A stretch of DNA of 64,000 bases from Tenacibaculum sp. Bg11-29 (GCF_002836595.1 NZ_PJBB01000003.1:2231001-2295000), one strand, 5' to 3'. Counted from the stretch's first letter, positions 19,856-26,506 are shown. The notes: a model not told the origin generated them from the sequence alone. Translations and numbers: made by a program.

Positions 19856-19925
19856 CGTCAAGCTAAATTTGATTCAGCTTCTCATTATTCTATTTATGCG
19901 ATTCTGAAATAAATTAAGAATGACG
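19856..19925. repeat. Palindromic intergenic repeat between argF' and argB
   Basis: CGTCAAGCTAAATTTGATTC on the left is partly matched by the inverted right end, CGTCATTCTTAATTTATTTC. It is a roughly 70-bp imperfect hairpin of the type that recurs in Bacteroidota intergenic regions, and differs from the CGTCATTACGAAG family. Confidence 0.65.
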
Positions 19926-19931
19926 TTCTTT

Positions 19932-20867
19932 TTAAAGATTTTCTATTATTTTTTTTAGCACAATCTGAGCTGCGTACGTTCTGTTATTTGCCTCATGAAT
20001 TACGACAGAATTTTTACTATCTAACACACTATCTTCAACTACCACATTTCTTCTTACAGGTAAACAATGCATAAACTTTGCTGTGCCTATTTTTTCTTTT
20101 GTAAGCATCCAATTCTGGTCTTGAGAAATAATTTCACCATAATCTGTGTAGCTACTCCAGTTTTTTACGTACACAAAATCAGCATTTCTAAGAGCTTCTT
20201 CTTGATTATGATTAATAGGCGTATTTCTTGTGATTTCAGGGTTCAGTTCATAACCTTTCGGATGCGTAATATAAAAATCAACAGCAGTTTTTTGCATCAT
20301 TTTAACAAACGAATTAGCAACAGCATGAGGTAATGCTTTAGGATGCGGAGCCCAAGACAATACAACTTTTGGTTTTGGTTTTGTTTTTAACTCTTCAATG
20401 GTAATTGCATCTGTTAAAGCTTGTAAAGGATGCGCTGTTGAACTTTCCATATTTACAATCGGAACTGTTGCATATTTTATAAAGCTATTTAATATAAATT
20501 CAGATTCATCTTTTTCTTTATTTTTTAAGGATGAAAATGCTCTTATAGCTATAATGTCTGCGTATTGAGAAATTACTTGAGCAGCCTCCTTTACATGTTC
20601 AGATGAATTTAAATTCATAACTGTACCATCTTCAAATTCTAAATTCCAAGTATCATTAACATTTAATATCATTACTTGCATACCTAAATTTTTCGCTGCC
20701 TTTTCTGTACTTAACCTTGTTCTTAAGCTAGAATTGAAAAACAACATTACCAATGTTTTATGTTTTCCTAAATTTTCAAATAGAAAGGGGGTTTCTTTTA
20801 ATTGAATTGCTTCTTGAATAATTTTAGAAACATTTTTTATATCGTTTATATTGGTATATTTTTTCAT
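19932..20867 (-). CDS. argF': N-acylornithine carbamoyltransferase (N-succinyl/N-acetylornithine type)
   Basis: Transfers carbamoyl phosphate to an N-acylated ornithine. The 311-residue protein shows the carbamoyl-phosphate motif FFNSSLRTRLS (43-53), HPLQ (146-149) and HCLPVRRN (267-274). It resembles Bacteroides fragilis N-succinylornithine transcarbamylase rather than ordinary OTCase. In the published enzymes one residue decides the acyl group: Pro90 in the B. fragilis enzyme, Glu92 in the Xanthomonas acetyl enzyme. Aligned by hand through the following Glu-His, the corresponding residue here is Ser89, so acetyl versus succinyl use is open. It lies in the arg operon between two gaps carrying palindromic repeats. 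Confidence 0.9.
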   Translation of the reverse strand: MKKYTNINDIKNVSKIIQEAIQLKETPFLFENLGKHKTLVMLFFNSSLRTRLSTEKAAKNLGMQVMILNVNDTWNLEFEDGTVMNLNSSEHVKEAAQVISQYADIIAIRAFSSLKNKEKDESEFILNSFIKYATVPIVNMESSTAHPLQALTDAITIEELKTKPKPKVVLSWAPHPKALPHAVANSFVKMMQKTAVDFYITHPKGYELNPEITRNTPINHNQEEALRNADFVYVKNWSSYTDYGEIISQDQNWMLTKEKIGTAKFMHCLPVRRNVVVEDSVLDSKNSVVIHEANNRTYAAQIVLKKIIENL

Positions 20868-20880
20868 ACTATAATTCTAT

Positions 20881-20983
20881 AGGTCTCGACAAACTGCGTT
20901 TGCTACTTTCAATTAAAAAATATTTTAATTTCAGTAATGATCAATCAGACAAATCAATGTCTCCTCGAGTGCAGTCGAGAGGT
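20881..20983. repeat. Palindromic intergenic repeat between argD and argF'
   Basis: The left end AGGTCTCGAC is matched by an inverted GTCGAGAGGT at the right end, next to CTCCTCGAGTGCAGTCGAG. The interior is A+T-rich. The sequence is of the CTCGAGTGCAGTCGAG type often seen as dispersed hairpins in flavobacterial genomes (from memory). Confidence 0.65.
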
Positions 20984-20985
20984 TT

Positions 20986-22116
20986 TTAATTACTCAATTC
21001 CTTTTTTACGGCATCAAAAAACTGATCAACATGTTGTTTTTTGATTGTTAATGGAGGAAGAATCCTTAGTAAATTAGGATTTTTAGCACTTCCTGTAAAA
21101 ATATGATGTTTAAAAATTAGTTCTTTTCTTAACGATGCAATTGGAAAATTAAATTCTATTCCAAGCATTAAACCTCTTCCTTTTATTTTTTTTATTGCTG
21201 GAATTTCTGCTGCTTTTTCAATAAAGTATTCAGAAATTAGGTTTACGTTTTTGAGTAAACGCTCTTCTTTTAAAACAGTTAAAACAGCTAAAGAAGCTAC
21301 ACAAGCTAAATGATTCCCACCAAAAGTAGTTCCTAATAAACCATAAGAAGCTTCAATTGAAGGATGAATTAAAATTCCGCCAATAGGAAAACCATTTCCC
21401 ATTCCTTTTGCCATTGAGATAACATCTGGGGTAATATTATGCTTTTGAAAAGCAAAAAAATCACCTGTTCTTCCAAAACCAGATTGTACTTCATCTACTA
21501 TAAACATTACTTTGTATTGTTTACATAATTTATCTAAGCCCTGATAGAAAGTAGTGGTACTTTCATCTAAACCTCCAACTCCTTGAATACATTCAATAAT
21601 TACAGCACAAACATCTTCTTTTTGTAATGCTTTTTCTATAGATTGTAAATCACCTAACTCGAAAAATTCAACCTCTTGCTGTGCATTAATTGGAGCAACA
21701 ATCTTAGTGTTATCTGTTGCAGCAACCGCAGCAGATGTTCTACCATGAAAACCATTTTTAAAAGCAATAATTTTCTTTTTATTGGTGTGAAAAGAAGCTA
21801 GTTTTAAGGCATTTTCATTTGCTTCAGCTCCTGAATTGCATAAAAACAATTGATAATCTTTACAATTAGATTGCTTTATTAACTCATCAGCTAATTTTGT
21901 TTGTAACGGATTTTGAATTGAGTTACTGTAGAAGCCCAAATTACTTACTTGATTACTGATATTCTTTACATATGTTGGGTGAGAATGTCCAATAGAAATA
22001 ACAGCATGCCCTCCGTATAAGTCTAAATATTCTGTACCATTTTCATCATACACATTAATATCTTTTGCTTTTACGGGAGTAATATTAAATAGCGGATATA
22101 CATTAAATAAACTCAT
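20986..22116 (-). CDS. argD: N-acylornithine aminotransferase
   Basis: A PLP-dependent class III aminotransferase converting N-acylglutamate semialdehyde to N-acylornithine. The 376-residue protein has the PLP-site segments CNSGAEANENALKLA near residue 92, FIVDEVQSGFGRTG near 205 and the Schiff-base lysine region SMAKGMGNGFPIGG near 233. The start overlaps the proC stop by 4 bases (ATGA type), so translation is probably coupled. The neighbouring arg genes favour ArgD over a GABA or ornithine aminotransferase. Confidence 0.93.
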   Translation of the reverse strand: MSLFNVYPLFNITPVKAKDINVYDENGTEYLDLYGGHAVISIGHSHPTYVKNISNQVSNLGFYSNSIQNPLQTKLADELIKQSNCKDYQLFLCNSGAEANENALKLASFHTNKKKIIAFKNGFHGRTSAAVAATDNTKIVAPINAQQEVEFFELGDLQSIEKALQKEDVCAVIIECIQGVGGLDESTTTFYQGLDKLCKQYKVMFIVDEVQSGFGRTGDFFAFQKHNITPDVISMAKGMGNGFPIGGILIHPSIEASYGLLGTTFGGNHLACVASLAVLTVLKEERLLKNVNLISEYFIEKAAEIPAIKKIKGRGLMLGIEFNFPIASLRKELIFKHHIFTGSAKNPNLLRILPPLTIKKQHVDQFFDAVKKELSN

Positions 22117-22913
22117 AATTGCTCCGTTTTTATGGTGTTAATTTTATTATATGAGGTAACCATTCCTTGTATTAATGAAGAACTCAATCCTTGGTGTTCC
22201 ATTTCATTCAGCCCTTCAATAGTACAGCCTTTAGGCGTTGTAACTTTATCTATTTCTTGTTCTGGATGATTTCTTGTTGTAATTAATAAGTTTGCAGCAC
22301 CATCACAAGTATGCATGGCTAATTCTTGTGCTTCTTTGGCATCAAAACCTAATTGAATAGCAGCCTGAGTTGTTGCTCTTATCATCCGCATCCAAAAAGC
22401 AATTCCGCTTGCACAAACTACGGTTGCAGCTTGCATTTTAGATTCTGGAATAACAATAGAAGTACCTAGTCTGTTAAAAACAGCTTCGGCTACTTTTATT
22501 CTTTCCAATCCTTTGGTGTTTCCACACAAACAAGTCATCGATTTACCAACTGCAATTGCAGTATTAGGCATTGCTCTAATAATAAAATTATTTACTCCAA
22601 CAATCTCTTCAATTTGAGTAATTGAAAAACCAGTAATGGTAGAAATAATAATGTGATTTTCTTTTAATAAAGGTTGAGTCTCATTTAAAACTTCTTTTAA
22701 ATGCGCTGGTTGAACAGCTAAAATAATAATGTCTGAATTTTGAACAGCTTCTGAATTATTAGTTGTTAAACTAACATTTTTATACCCTTCAAACTCTTTA
22801 ATGGTATCTAGTTTTCTTCTTGTTAAATACAAAGAAGTTATTGCATTGGTTGTTATTAATCCTTTTGCAATAGATTTACCTAAATTTCCGGTACCTATAA
22901 TTGCTATTTTCAT
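22113..22913 (-). CDS. proC: Pyrroline-5-carboxylate reductase
   Basis: Catalyses the last step of proline synthesis. The 266-residue protein has an N-terminal Rossmann motif (IGTGNLGKSIAKG, 6-18), the RAMPNTA segment near residue 113 and a C-terminal TTPKGCTIEGL matching the ProC signature (tPGGtTxxgl type). Its place inside the arg operon, overlapping argD by 4 bases, ties proline output to arginine-operon expression. This is the only proline-synthesis gene seen here. Confidence 0.93.
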   Translation of the reverse strand: MKIAIIGTGNLGKSIAKGLITTNAITSLYLTRRKLDTIKEFEGYKNVSLTTNNSEAVQNSDIIILAVQPAHLKEVLNETQPLLKENHIIISTITGFSITQIEEIVGVNNFIIRAMPNTAIAVGKSMTCLCGNTKGLERIKVAEAVFNRLGTSIVIPESKMQAATVVCASGIAFWMRMIRATTQAAIQLGFDAKEAQELAMHTCDGAANLLITTRNHPEQEIDKVTTPKGCTIEGLNEMEHQGLSSSLIQGMVTSYNKINTIKTEQL

Positions 22914-22930
22914 GTTTTTATTAGTTTTTA

Positions 22931-23003
22931 GTCATTACGAAAGAAGAATGATTGAAGTAATCTGTTTATAGGATTGCTTCGTTTCTCTTGAACTGACATT
23001 TCG
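22931..23003. repeat. Palindromic intergenic repeat (CGTCATTACGAAG family) between argC and proC
   Basis: GTCATTACGAAAGAAGAATG on the left resembles the elements at 17909 and 59635. The right end carries GATTGCTTCGTTTCTC and TGACATTTCG in inverted orientation. The element is imperfect and about 73 bp long. Confidence 0.7.
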
Positions 23004-23007
23004 TTTT

Positions 23008-23985
23008 CTAAAAATAAGTTGCTTTTAAATTCAGTCCAGCTGTTTCCTCAAACCCGAACATCAAATTCATGTTTTGTACTGCTTGTCCTGAAGCTCCTTT
23101 TAATAAATTATCAATAACACTTGTTACGAGTAATTTATTTTCATGTTTGTGTAAGTGAATTAAACACTTGTTGGTATTTACCACTTGCTTTAAATGTATT
23201 TCATTATCAGACACAAATGTGAATTTTGCTTCTTTATAATATGTTTTATAAAGTGTTTTTGCTTCTTCTAATGTTCCTTTGAAATAGGTGTAAGCCGTAG
23301 CGAAAATTCCTCTAGAAAAATCACCTCTATTTGGCATAAATACAATCTGAGAATCAAAACTAGTTTGTAAATTTTTTACAGATTGATTGATTTCACCTAA
23401 ATGTTGATGCGTAAAAGGTTTGTAGTACGAAAAATTATTATCTCTCCAAGTAAAATGGGTTGTTGCAGATAAAGAAGTACCTGCACCAGTAGCACCTGTT
23501 ACAGCATTTACATGTACATCTTTAGTAATTAAATTGGCACTAGCTAATGGAAGCAGTGCTAATTGAATAGCAGTAGCAAAACAGCCTGGGTTTGCAATAT
23601 GTTTTGCATCTATAATAGCATTTTTTTGTAGCTCAGGTAAACCATAAACGAAGGTTTTTTCTTGAGAAATTTGCTCTTTCTTTAGTCTAAAATCATTTCC
23701 TAAATCGATAATTTTTGTAGCGTCAGAAAAAGTATTACTTTCTAAAAATTTCTTAGAATTTCCATGACCTAAACATAAGAACAACACGTTAACATTAGGA
23801 TTAATTGTATTCGTAAAATTCAACTCTAAACTACCAATTAAATCTTGATGAATATTGCTTATTTTATTTCCTGCGTTTGAAGTACTAAACACAAAGTTTA
23901 TTTCAACTCTTGAATGATGTATCAATAATCTAATTAATTCACCTGCTGTATAACCAGCTCCTCCAATAATTCCTGCTTGTATCAT
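23008..23985 (-). CDS. argC: N-acyl-gamma-glutamyl-phosphate reductase
   Basis: NADPH-dependent reduction of N-acylglutamyl phosphate to the semialdehyde. The 325-residue protein opens with GIIGGAGYTAGELIRLL (5-21) and carries the active-site cysteine in ANPGCFAT (Cys135). Length and motifs are normal for the family. It lies 3 bp downstream of argG and is followed by a gap with a palindromic repeat and proC. Confidence 0.95.
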   Translation of the reverse strand: MIQAGIIGGAGYTAGELIRLLIHHSRVEINFVFSTSNAGNKISNIHQDLIGSLELNFTNTINPNVNVLFLCLGHGNSKKFLESNTFSDATKIIDLGNDFRLKKEQISQEKTFVYGLPELQKNAIIDAKHIANPGCFATAIQLALLPLASANLITKDVHVNAVTGATGAGTSLSATTHFTWRDNNFSYYKPFTHQHLGEINQSVKNLQTSFDSQIVFMPNRGDFSRGIFATAYTYFKGTLEEAKTLYKTYYKEAKFTFVSDNEIHLKQVVNTNKCLIHLHKHENKLLVTSVIDNLLKGASGQAVQNMNLMFGFEETAGLNLKATYF

Positions 23986-23988
23986 TTT

Positions 23989-25167
23989 TTAAGAATTAAC
24001 TTGTTGATATATTTTGTTTTGATTACCAAGAATTTTAATGAATCCTTTAGCATCATTAGCTGTCCATGCTTTATTTTCTTCTCCATAACTCCCAAATTTT
24101 GCATTCATTAAATCATGCTTAGAAGCAATACCATCTAACTGAAAATGGTATGGTTTAAGCGTCACATACACATCACCTGTAACTTTTGATTGACTACTCT
24201 CTAAAAAAGCTTCCGTATCTCTCATTACAGGATCTAAATATTGACCTTCATGTAAATGCATTCCATAAAAACTAGAGAGATACTCTTTATGTTGTAGCTG
24301 CCATTTTGTGAGTGTATGTTTTTCTAATAAGTGATGTGCTTTGATTGTAATTAGAGCAGCCGCTGCTTCAAAACCAACTCTTCCTTTTATTCCTACAATG
24401 GTATCACCTACATGAATATCTCTACCAATAGCATATTTAGATGCTAATTCATTTAATTTTTGAATATTATTTTGTGGTGAATCAACTATAGCGTTCATAG
24501 CAATGAATTCTCCATTTTTAAAAGTCATTTTTACTTTTTCTTCTCCGTTCTTTTCTAGTTGAGACGGATATGCTTTTTCAGGTAATGCTTTAGCAGAAGT
24601 TAATGTTTCTTCTCCGCCAACACTTGTTCCCCATAAACCTTTATTTACTGAGTATTTTGCTTTTTCCCAAGACAAGTCAATCCCATTATCTTTTAAGTAT
24701 TGTATTTCTTCTTGTCTAGATAGTTGTTGGTCTCTAATTGGTGTAATAATTTCAATTTCAGGAGCAATAGTTTGAAAAATCATATCAAAACGTACCTGAT
24801 CATTTCCCGCTCCAGTACTTCCGTGAGCAATATATTTTGCATTAATACTTTTAGCATACTTTGCAATTTCTATTGCCTGAATAATCCTTTCTGCGCTTAC
24901 AGATAAAGGATATGTATTGTTTTTTAATACATTTCCGTAGATTAAATATTTTACTACTTTTTGATAAAATGTAGCGACAGCATCAATATTCTGATAAGTA
25001 GTAACTCCCATTTTATAAGCATTTTTTTCAATATCTTGAATTTCGTTATCTGTAAATCCACCTGTATTTACGCTAACAGCATGAACTTCATATCCAGCTT
25101 TTGATAAACTAACGGCACAATATGATGTATCTAAACCTCCGCTGTATGCAATGACTAATTTTTTCAT
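23989..25167 (-). CDS. argG: Argininosuccinate synthase
   Basis: Joins citrulline and aspartate with ATP to form argininosuccinate. The 392-residue protein begins with the PP-loop KLVIAYSGGLDTSYCAV (3-19) and has AHGSTGAGNDQVRFD near residue 115, both typical of ArgG. The length fits the family (about 390-410). The start overlaps the upstream GNAT gene by 4 bases, which suggests coupled translation. Confidence 0.96.
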   Translation of the reverse strand: MKKLVIAYSGGLDTSYCAVSLSKAGYEVHAVSVNTGGFTDNEIQDIEKNAYKMGVTTYQNIDAVATFYQKVVKYLIYGNVLKNNTYPLSVSAERIIQAIEIAKYAKSINAKYIAHGSTGAGNDQVRFDMIFQTIAPEIEIITPIRDQQLSRQEEIQYLKDNGIDLSWEKAKYSVNKGLWGTSVGGEETLTSAKALPEKAYPSQLEKNGEEKVKMTFKNGEFIAMNAIVDSPQNNIQKLNELASKYAIGRDIHVGDTIVGIKGRVGFEAAAALITIKAHHLLEKHTLTKWQLQHKEYLSSFYGMHLHEGQYLDPVMRDTEAFLESSQSKVTGDVYVTLKPYHFQLDGIASKHDLMNAKFGSYGEENKAWTANDAKGFIKILGNQNKIYQQVNS

Positions 25168-25784
25168 TTTTTATATTTTTTTAAGAAAAGGCTTTCTTTA
25201 ATTCTCTTTAATCTTTGAAAAACTTTCTCTTTAATTTTTATTTTAGTGTTGTTTTTTTCTTTGATTGATGGATCGTATAACATTCCTGTACATAAACACA
25301 TTTGTTGTTTTGTTCTTTGTAAAACATCATAGTTTTGACAGGTTTGACAGCCTTTCCAAAAAGATTGATCATTTGTTAATTCTGAAAAAGTAACTGGTTT
25401 ATATCCTAAATCGCTATTCAATTTCATTACAGGTAAACCTGTTGTTATTGAAAAGACTTTGGCAAAAGGAAATTTTGTTCTCGAATGTTCAAAAACGGTT
25501 GCTTTTATTCTTTTAGCCAGCCCTTGTTTTCTGAAATTTGGATGTACAATTAAGCCTGAATTGGCAACAAATTTTCCATGCCCCCAAGATTCGATATAGC
25601 AAAACCCCGCGAATTTTTCATTCTCTAAAGCGATAACAGCATTGCCATTTTCTATTTTAGTTATGATATATTCAGGTGTACGCTTAGCAATCCCTGTACC
25701 TCTAACATTAGCAGACTCTGCAATAGTGTCACAGATAATTTTTGCGTATATACTATGTGATTTATTAGCAATAACAATTTCCAT
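25164..25784 (-). CDS. GNAT N-acyltransferase, candidate N-acylglutamate synthase
   Basis: The first gene of the arg operon; 206 residues. A GNAT acyl-CoA-binding segment (HPNFRKQGLAKRI, 81-93) is clear. After it come four cysteines, CQTC (146-149) and CLC (163-165), that could bind a metal, and a Lys/Arg-rich tail. The operon contains every other arginine gene but no classic argA or argJ, so this protein is the obvious candidate for the first step, acyl transfer to glutamate. I recall a GNAT gene beside argG in Bacteroides thetaiotaomicron being assigned as N-succinylglutamate synthase from mutant data, which fits. ATG 25784 gives a full GNAT N-terminus. The 5' leader holds the regulatory features described below. 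Confidence 0.75.
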   Translation of the reverse strand: MEIVIANKSHSIYAKIICDTIAESANVRGTGIAKRTPEYIITKIENGNAVIALENEKFAGFCYIESWGHGKFVANSGLIVHPNFRKQGLAKRIKATVFEHSRTKFPFAKVFSITTGLPVMKLNSDLGYKPVTFSELTNDQSFWKGCQTCQNYDVLQRTKQQMCLCTGMLYDPSIKEKNNTKIKIKEKVFQRLKRIKESLFLKKYKK

Positions 25785-25801
25785 TGTTCTTGAATTTAAA
25801 G

Positions 25802-25847
25802 AATACCTATATGAATTTTATAAACACTTAAGTGTTTGATAGGTATT
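25802..25847. promoter_or_regulatory. Nested palindrome just upstream of the arg operon's first gene
   Basis: A perfect 16-bp palindrome AAACACTTAAGTGTTT (25822-25837) lies inside a 9-bp inverted repeat, AATACCTAT (25802-25810) and ATAGGTATT (25839-25847). It starts 17 bp from the GNAT start codon. It could be a repressor operator or an mRNA hairpin near the ribosome-binding region. No T run follows on the - strand, so it is not a good terminator. Confidence 0.6.
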
Positions 25848-25874
25848 GTGTTATTTGAAATGAATTGATTTTTT

Positions 25875-25903
25875 GGAAAGAAGAACCGGACTCACCTAGG
25901 TTC
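25875..25903 (-). terminator. Weak candidate terminator hairpin after the second arg-leader frame
   Basis: On the - strand GAACC (25903-25899) pairs with GGTTC (25887-25883). After a 2-base bulge, an inner GG/CC pair surrounds a TGAGT loop, and TTCTTTCC follows. It lies 6 bases after the stop of the Arg-Arg-Arg frame at 25910-26014. The U tract is poor, so termination here is uncertain. Confidence 0.3.
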
Positions 25904-25909
25904 AATAAA

Positions 25910-26014
25910 TTAGATAGCACCCAAAGGGCGACGGCGGAAAATAGGGCGTACAACTGCGGGGCTATTCGAAAGAATAACTACAGATACTATTGATATGAAT
26001 TTGAAATTGTACAA
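25910..26014 (-). CDS. Possible second arg leader frame (34 codons, TTG start, Arg-Arg-Arg)
   Basis: The frame runs TTG 26014 to TAA 25912-25910 and encodes MYNFKFISIVSVVILSNSPA followed by VVRPIFRRRPLGAI. It is in the same frame as the leader at 26060-26131, separated only by that leader's stop and 15 further sense codons. All four Arg codons are CGN, and CGC CGT CGC repeats the triplet of the first leader. There is no ATG, so the start is doubtful. The hydrophobic stretch before SPA is reminiscent of branched-chain leader peptides. It may be a second attenuator, a decayed copy, or coincidence. Confidence 0.35.
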   Translation of the reverse strand: MYNFKFISIVSVVILSNSPAVVRPIFRRRPLGAI

Positions 26015-26059
26015 AGAATAAAAAATAAAAGTTACGTATAAAGAAATATTTGTTTGCTT

Positions 26060-26131
26060 TTAGCTGCGACGGCGAAAGCGAACAAATGTACTGGGAACAG
26101 TACTACGTATTTTATTTTTTTGTGTAATCAT
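26060..26131 (-). CDS. Arginine-rich leader peptide of the arg operon (23 residues)
   Basis: ATG 26131-26129 to TAA 26062-26060 encodes MITQKNKIRSTVPST followed by FVRFRRRS. Five of 23 residues are Arg, and the last eight residues contain CGC TTT CGC CGT CGC. All five are CGN codons, although the surrounding genes mostly use AGA. The start lies 4 bases after a perfect TAnnTTTG element, so the transcript may be nearly leaderless. Position and composition fit a control peptide on which ribosomes stall when Arg-tRNA is short. TTTGTTCGCTTT of the coding end can pair with AAAGCAAACAAA after the stop (one mismatch). Translation of the last codons would block that hairpin, but no convincing terminator follows, so the mechanism is unresolved. 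Confidence 0.7.
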   Translation of the reverse strand: MITQKNKIRSTVPSTFVRFRRRS

Positions 26132-26135
26132 ATTG

Positions 26136-26143
26136 CAAACATA
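26136..26143 (-). promoter_or_regulatory. Promoter -7 element of the arg operon (TATGTTTG)
   Basis: A perfect match to the Bacteroidota consensus TAnnTTTG on the - strand. No clear -33 TTG is visible in the A+T-rich upstream DNA. Transcription from it would give a leader of about 345 bases before the GNAT gene. Confidence 0.6.
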
Positions 26144-26197
26144 TAAAATAATTTTAAATTATTAGAAAATAATTTAGATTATTTAAAAAAATAATTT

Positions 26198-26205
26198 AAT
26201 ATTTG
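26198..26205 (+). promoter_or_regulatory. Probable promoter -7 element of the ilv operon (AATATTTG)
   Basis: Seven of eight positions match TAnnTTTG, in the last A+T-rich stretch before the first ilv leader peptide. Transcription from about 26212 would give a 5' end about 30 bases before the leader ATG at 26243. No -33 TTG is evident. Confidence 0.5.
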
Positions 26206-26242
26206 CCTATCGGTTTTTTATAAACGGAGATTAAAACAAAAA

Positions 26243-26305
26243 ATGAATAAACAAATTTTAAATATTATTTCTATTGTAGTCATTGTAATTATTTTACAAG
26301 GATAA
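26243..26305 (+). CDS. Branched-chain leader peptide 1 of the ilv operon (20 residues)
   Basis: ATG 26243 to TAA 26303-26305 encodes MNKQILNIISIVVIVIILQG. Twelve of 20 residues are Ile (7, all ATT), Val (3) or Leu (2, both TTA). This is the composition of control peptides such as E. coli IlvL, on which ribosomes stall when charged Ile, Val or Leu tRNA is scarce. The stop codon sits immediately before the left arm of an antiterminator, so a ribosome that finishes translation covers that arm and the terminator can fold. Confidence 0.88.
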   Translation: MNKQILNIISIVVIVIILQG

Positions 26306-26368
26306 AGGAAGTATATTTAAAAAAAATAAATATTAAAAGGCTTCCTAAATTTTTAGGAAGCCTTTTTT
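26306..26368 (+). promoter_or_regulatory. ilv attenuator 1: antiterminator and intrinsic terminator
   Basis: The terminator has AAAAGGCTTCCTAAA (26335-26349) pairing with TTTAGGAAGCCTTTT (26352-26366), followed by a T run to 26368. The competing antiterminator has AGGAAG (26306-26311) plus ATATTTA (26313-26319) pairing with TAAATAT (26327-26333) and CTTCCT (26341-26346), with a short bulge. It uses up the terminator's left arm, so the two folds exclude each other. A ribosome stalled in the leader leaves the antiterminator free; one at the stop codon (26303-26305) covers its left strand. Confidence 0.85.
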
Positions 26369-26379
26369 GTTACAGCAAA

Positions 26380-26445
26380 ATGAATAAAATTTATAACATA
26401 GTCATAGTCTTAATTATTGTCATTATTAGCTCACCACCGAGTTGA
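26380..26445 (+). CDS. Branched-chain leader peptide 2 of the ilv operon (21 residues)
   Basis: ATG 26380 to TGA 26443-26445 encodes MNKIYNIVIVLIIVII followed by SSPPS. Eleven of 21 residues are Ile (7), Val (3) or Leu (1). Codon choice differs from leader 1: all three Val codons are GTC, and two Ile codons are ATA. It starts 12 bases after terminator 1, so it is transcribed only when attenuator 1 reads through, unless an unseen promoter lies between. Confidence 0.87.
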   Translation: MNKIYNIVIVLIIVIISSPPS

Positions 26446-26506
26446 TACAGATGTTTATTGCTATACAATAAAAAAACCTGTGTCAATTTTGACACAGGTT
26501 TTTTTT
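26444..26506 (+). promoter_or_regulatory. ilv attenuator 2: antiterminator and intrinsic terminator
   Basis: The terminator has AAAAAACCTGTGTCAA (26471-26486) pairing with TTGACACAGGTTTTTT (26489-26504), with the T run continuing to 26506. The competing antiterminator has GATACAG (26444-26450, overlapping the leader stop) pairing with CTGTGTC (26478-26484, one G-U pair), and inside it TTTATTG (26454-26460) pairs perfectly with CAATAAA (26466-26472) around a CTATA loop. The antiterminator consumes the terminator's left arm. This is the same logic as attenuator 1 with unrelated sequence. Confidence 0.88.

Noticed and set aside
26017-26122. Nested inverted repeats read as a + strand riboswitch or small RNA
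   Set aside because: The pairing arms largely coincide with the Arg-leader codons on the - strand, which has the perfect promoter element. A + strand RNA has no supporting promoter here, so the structure is more simply part of the arg leader.
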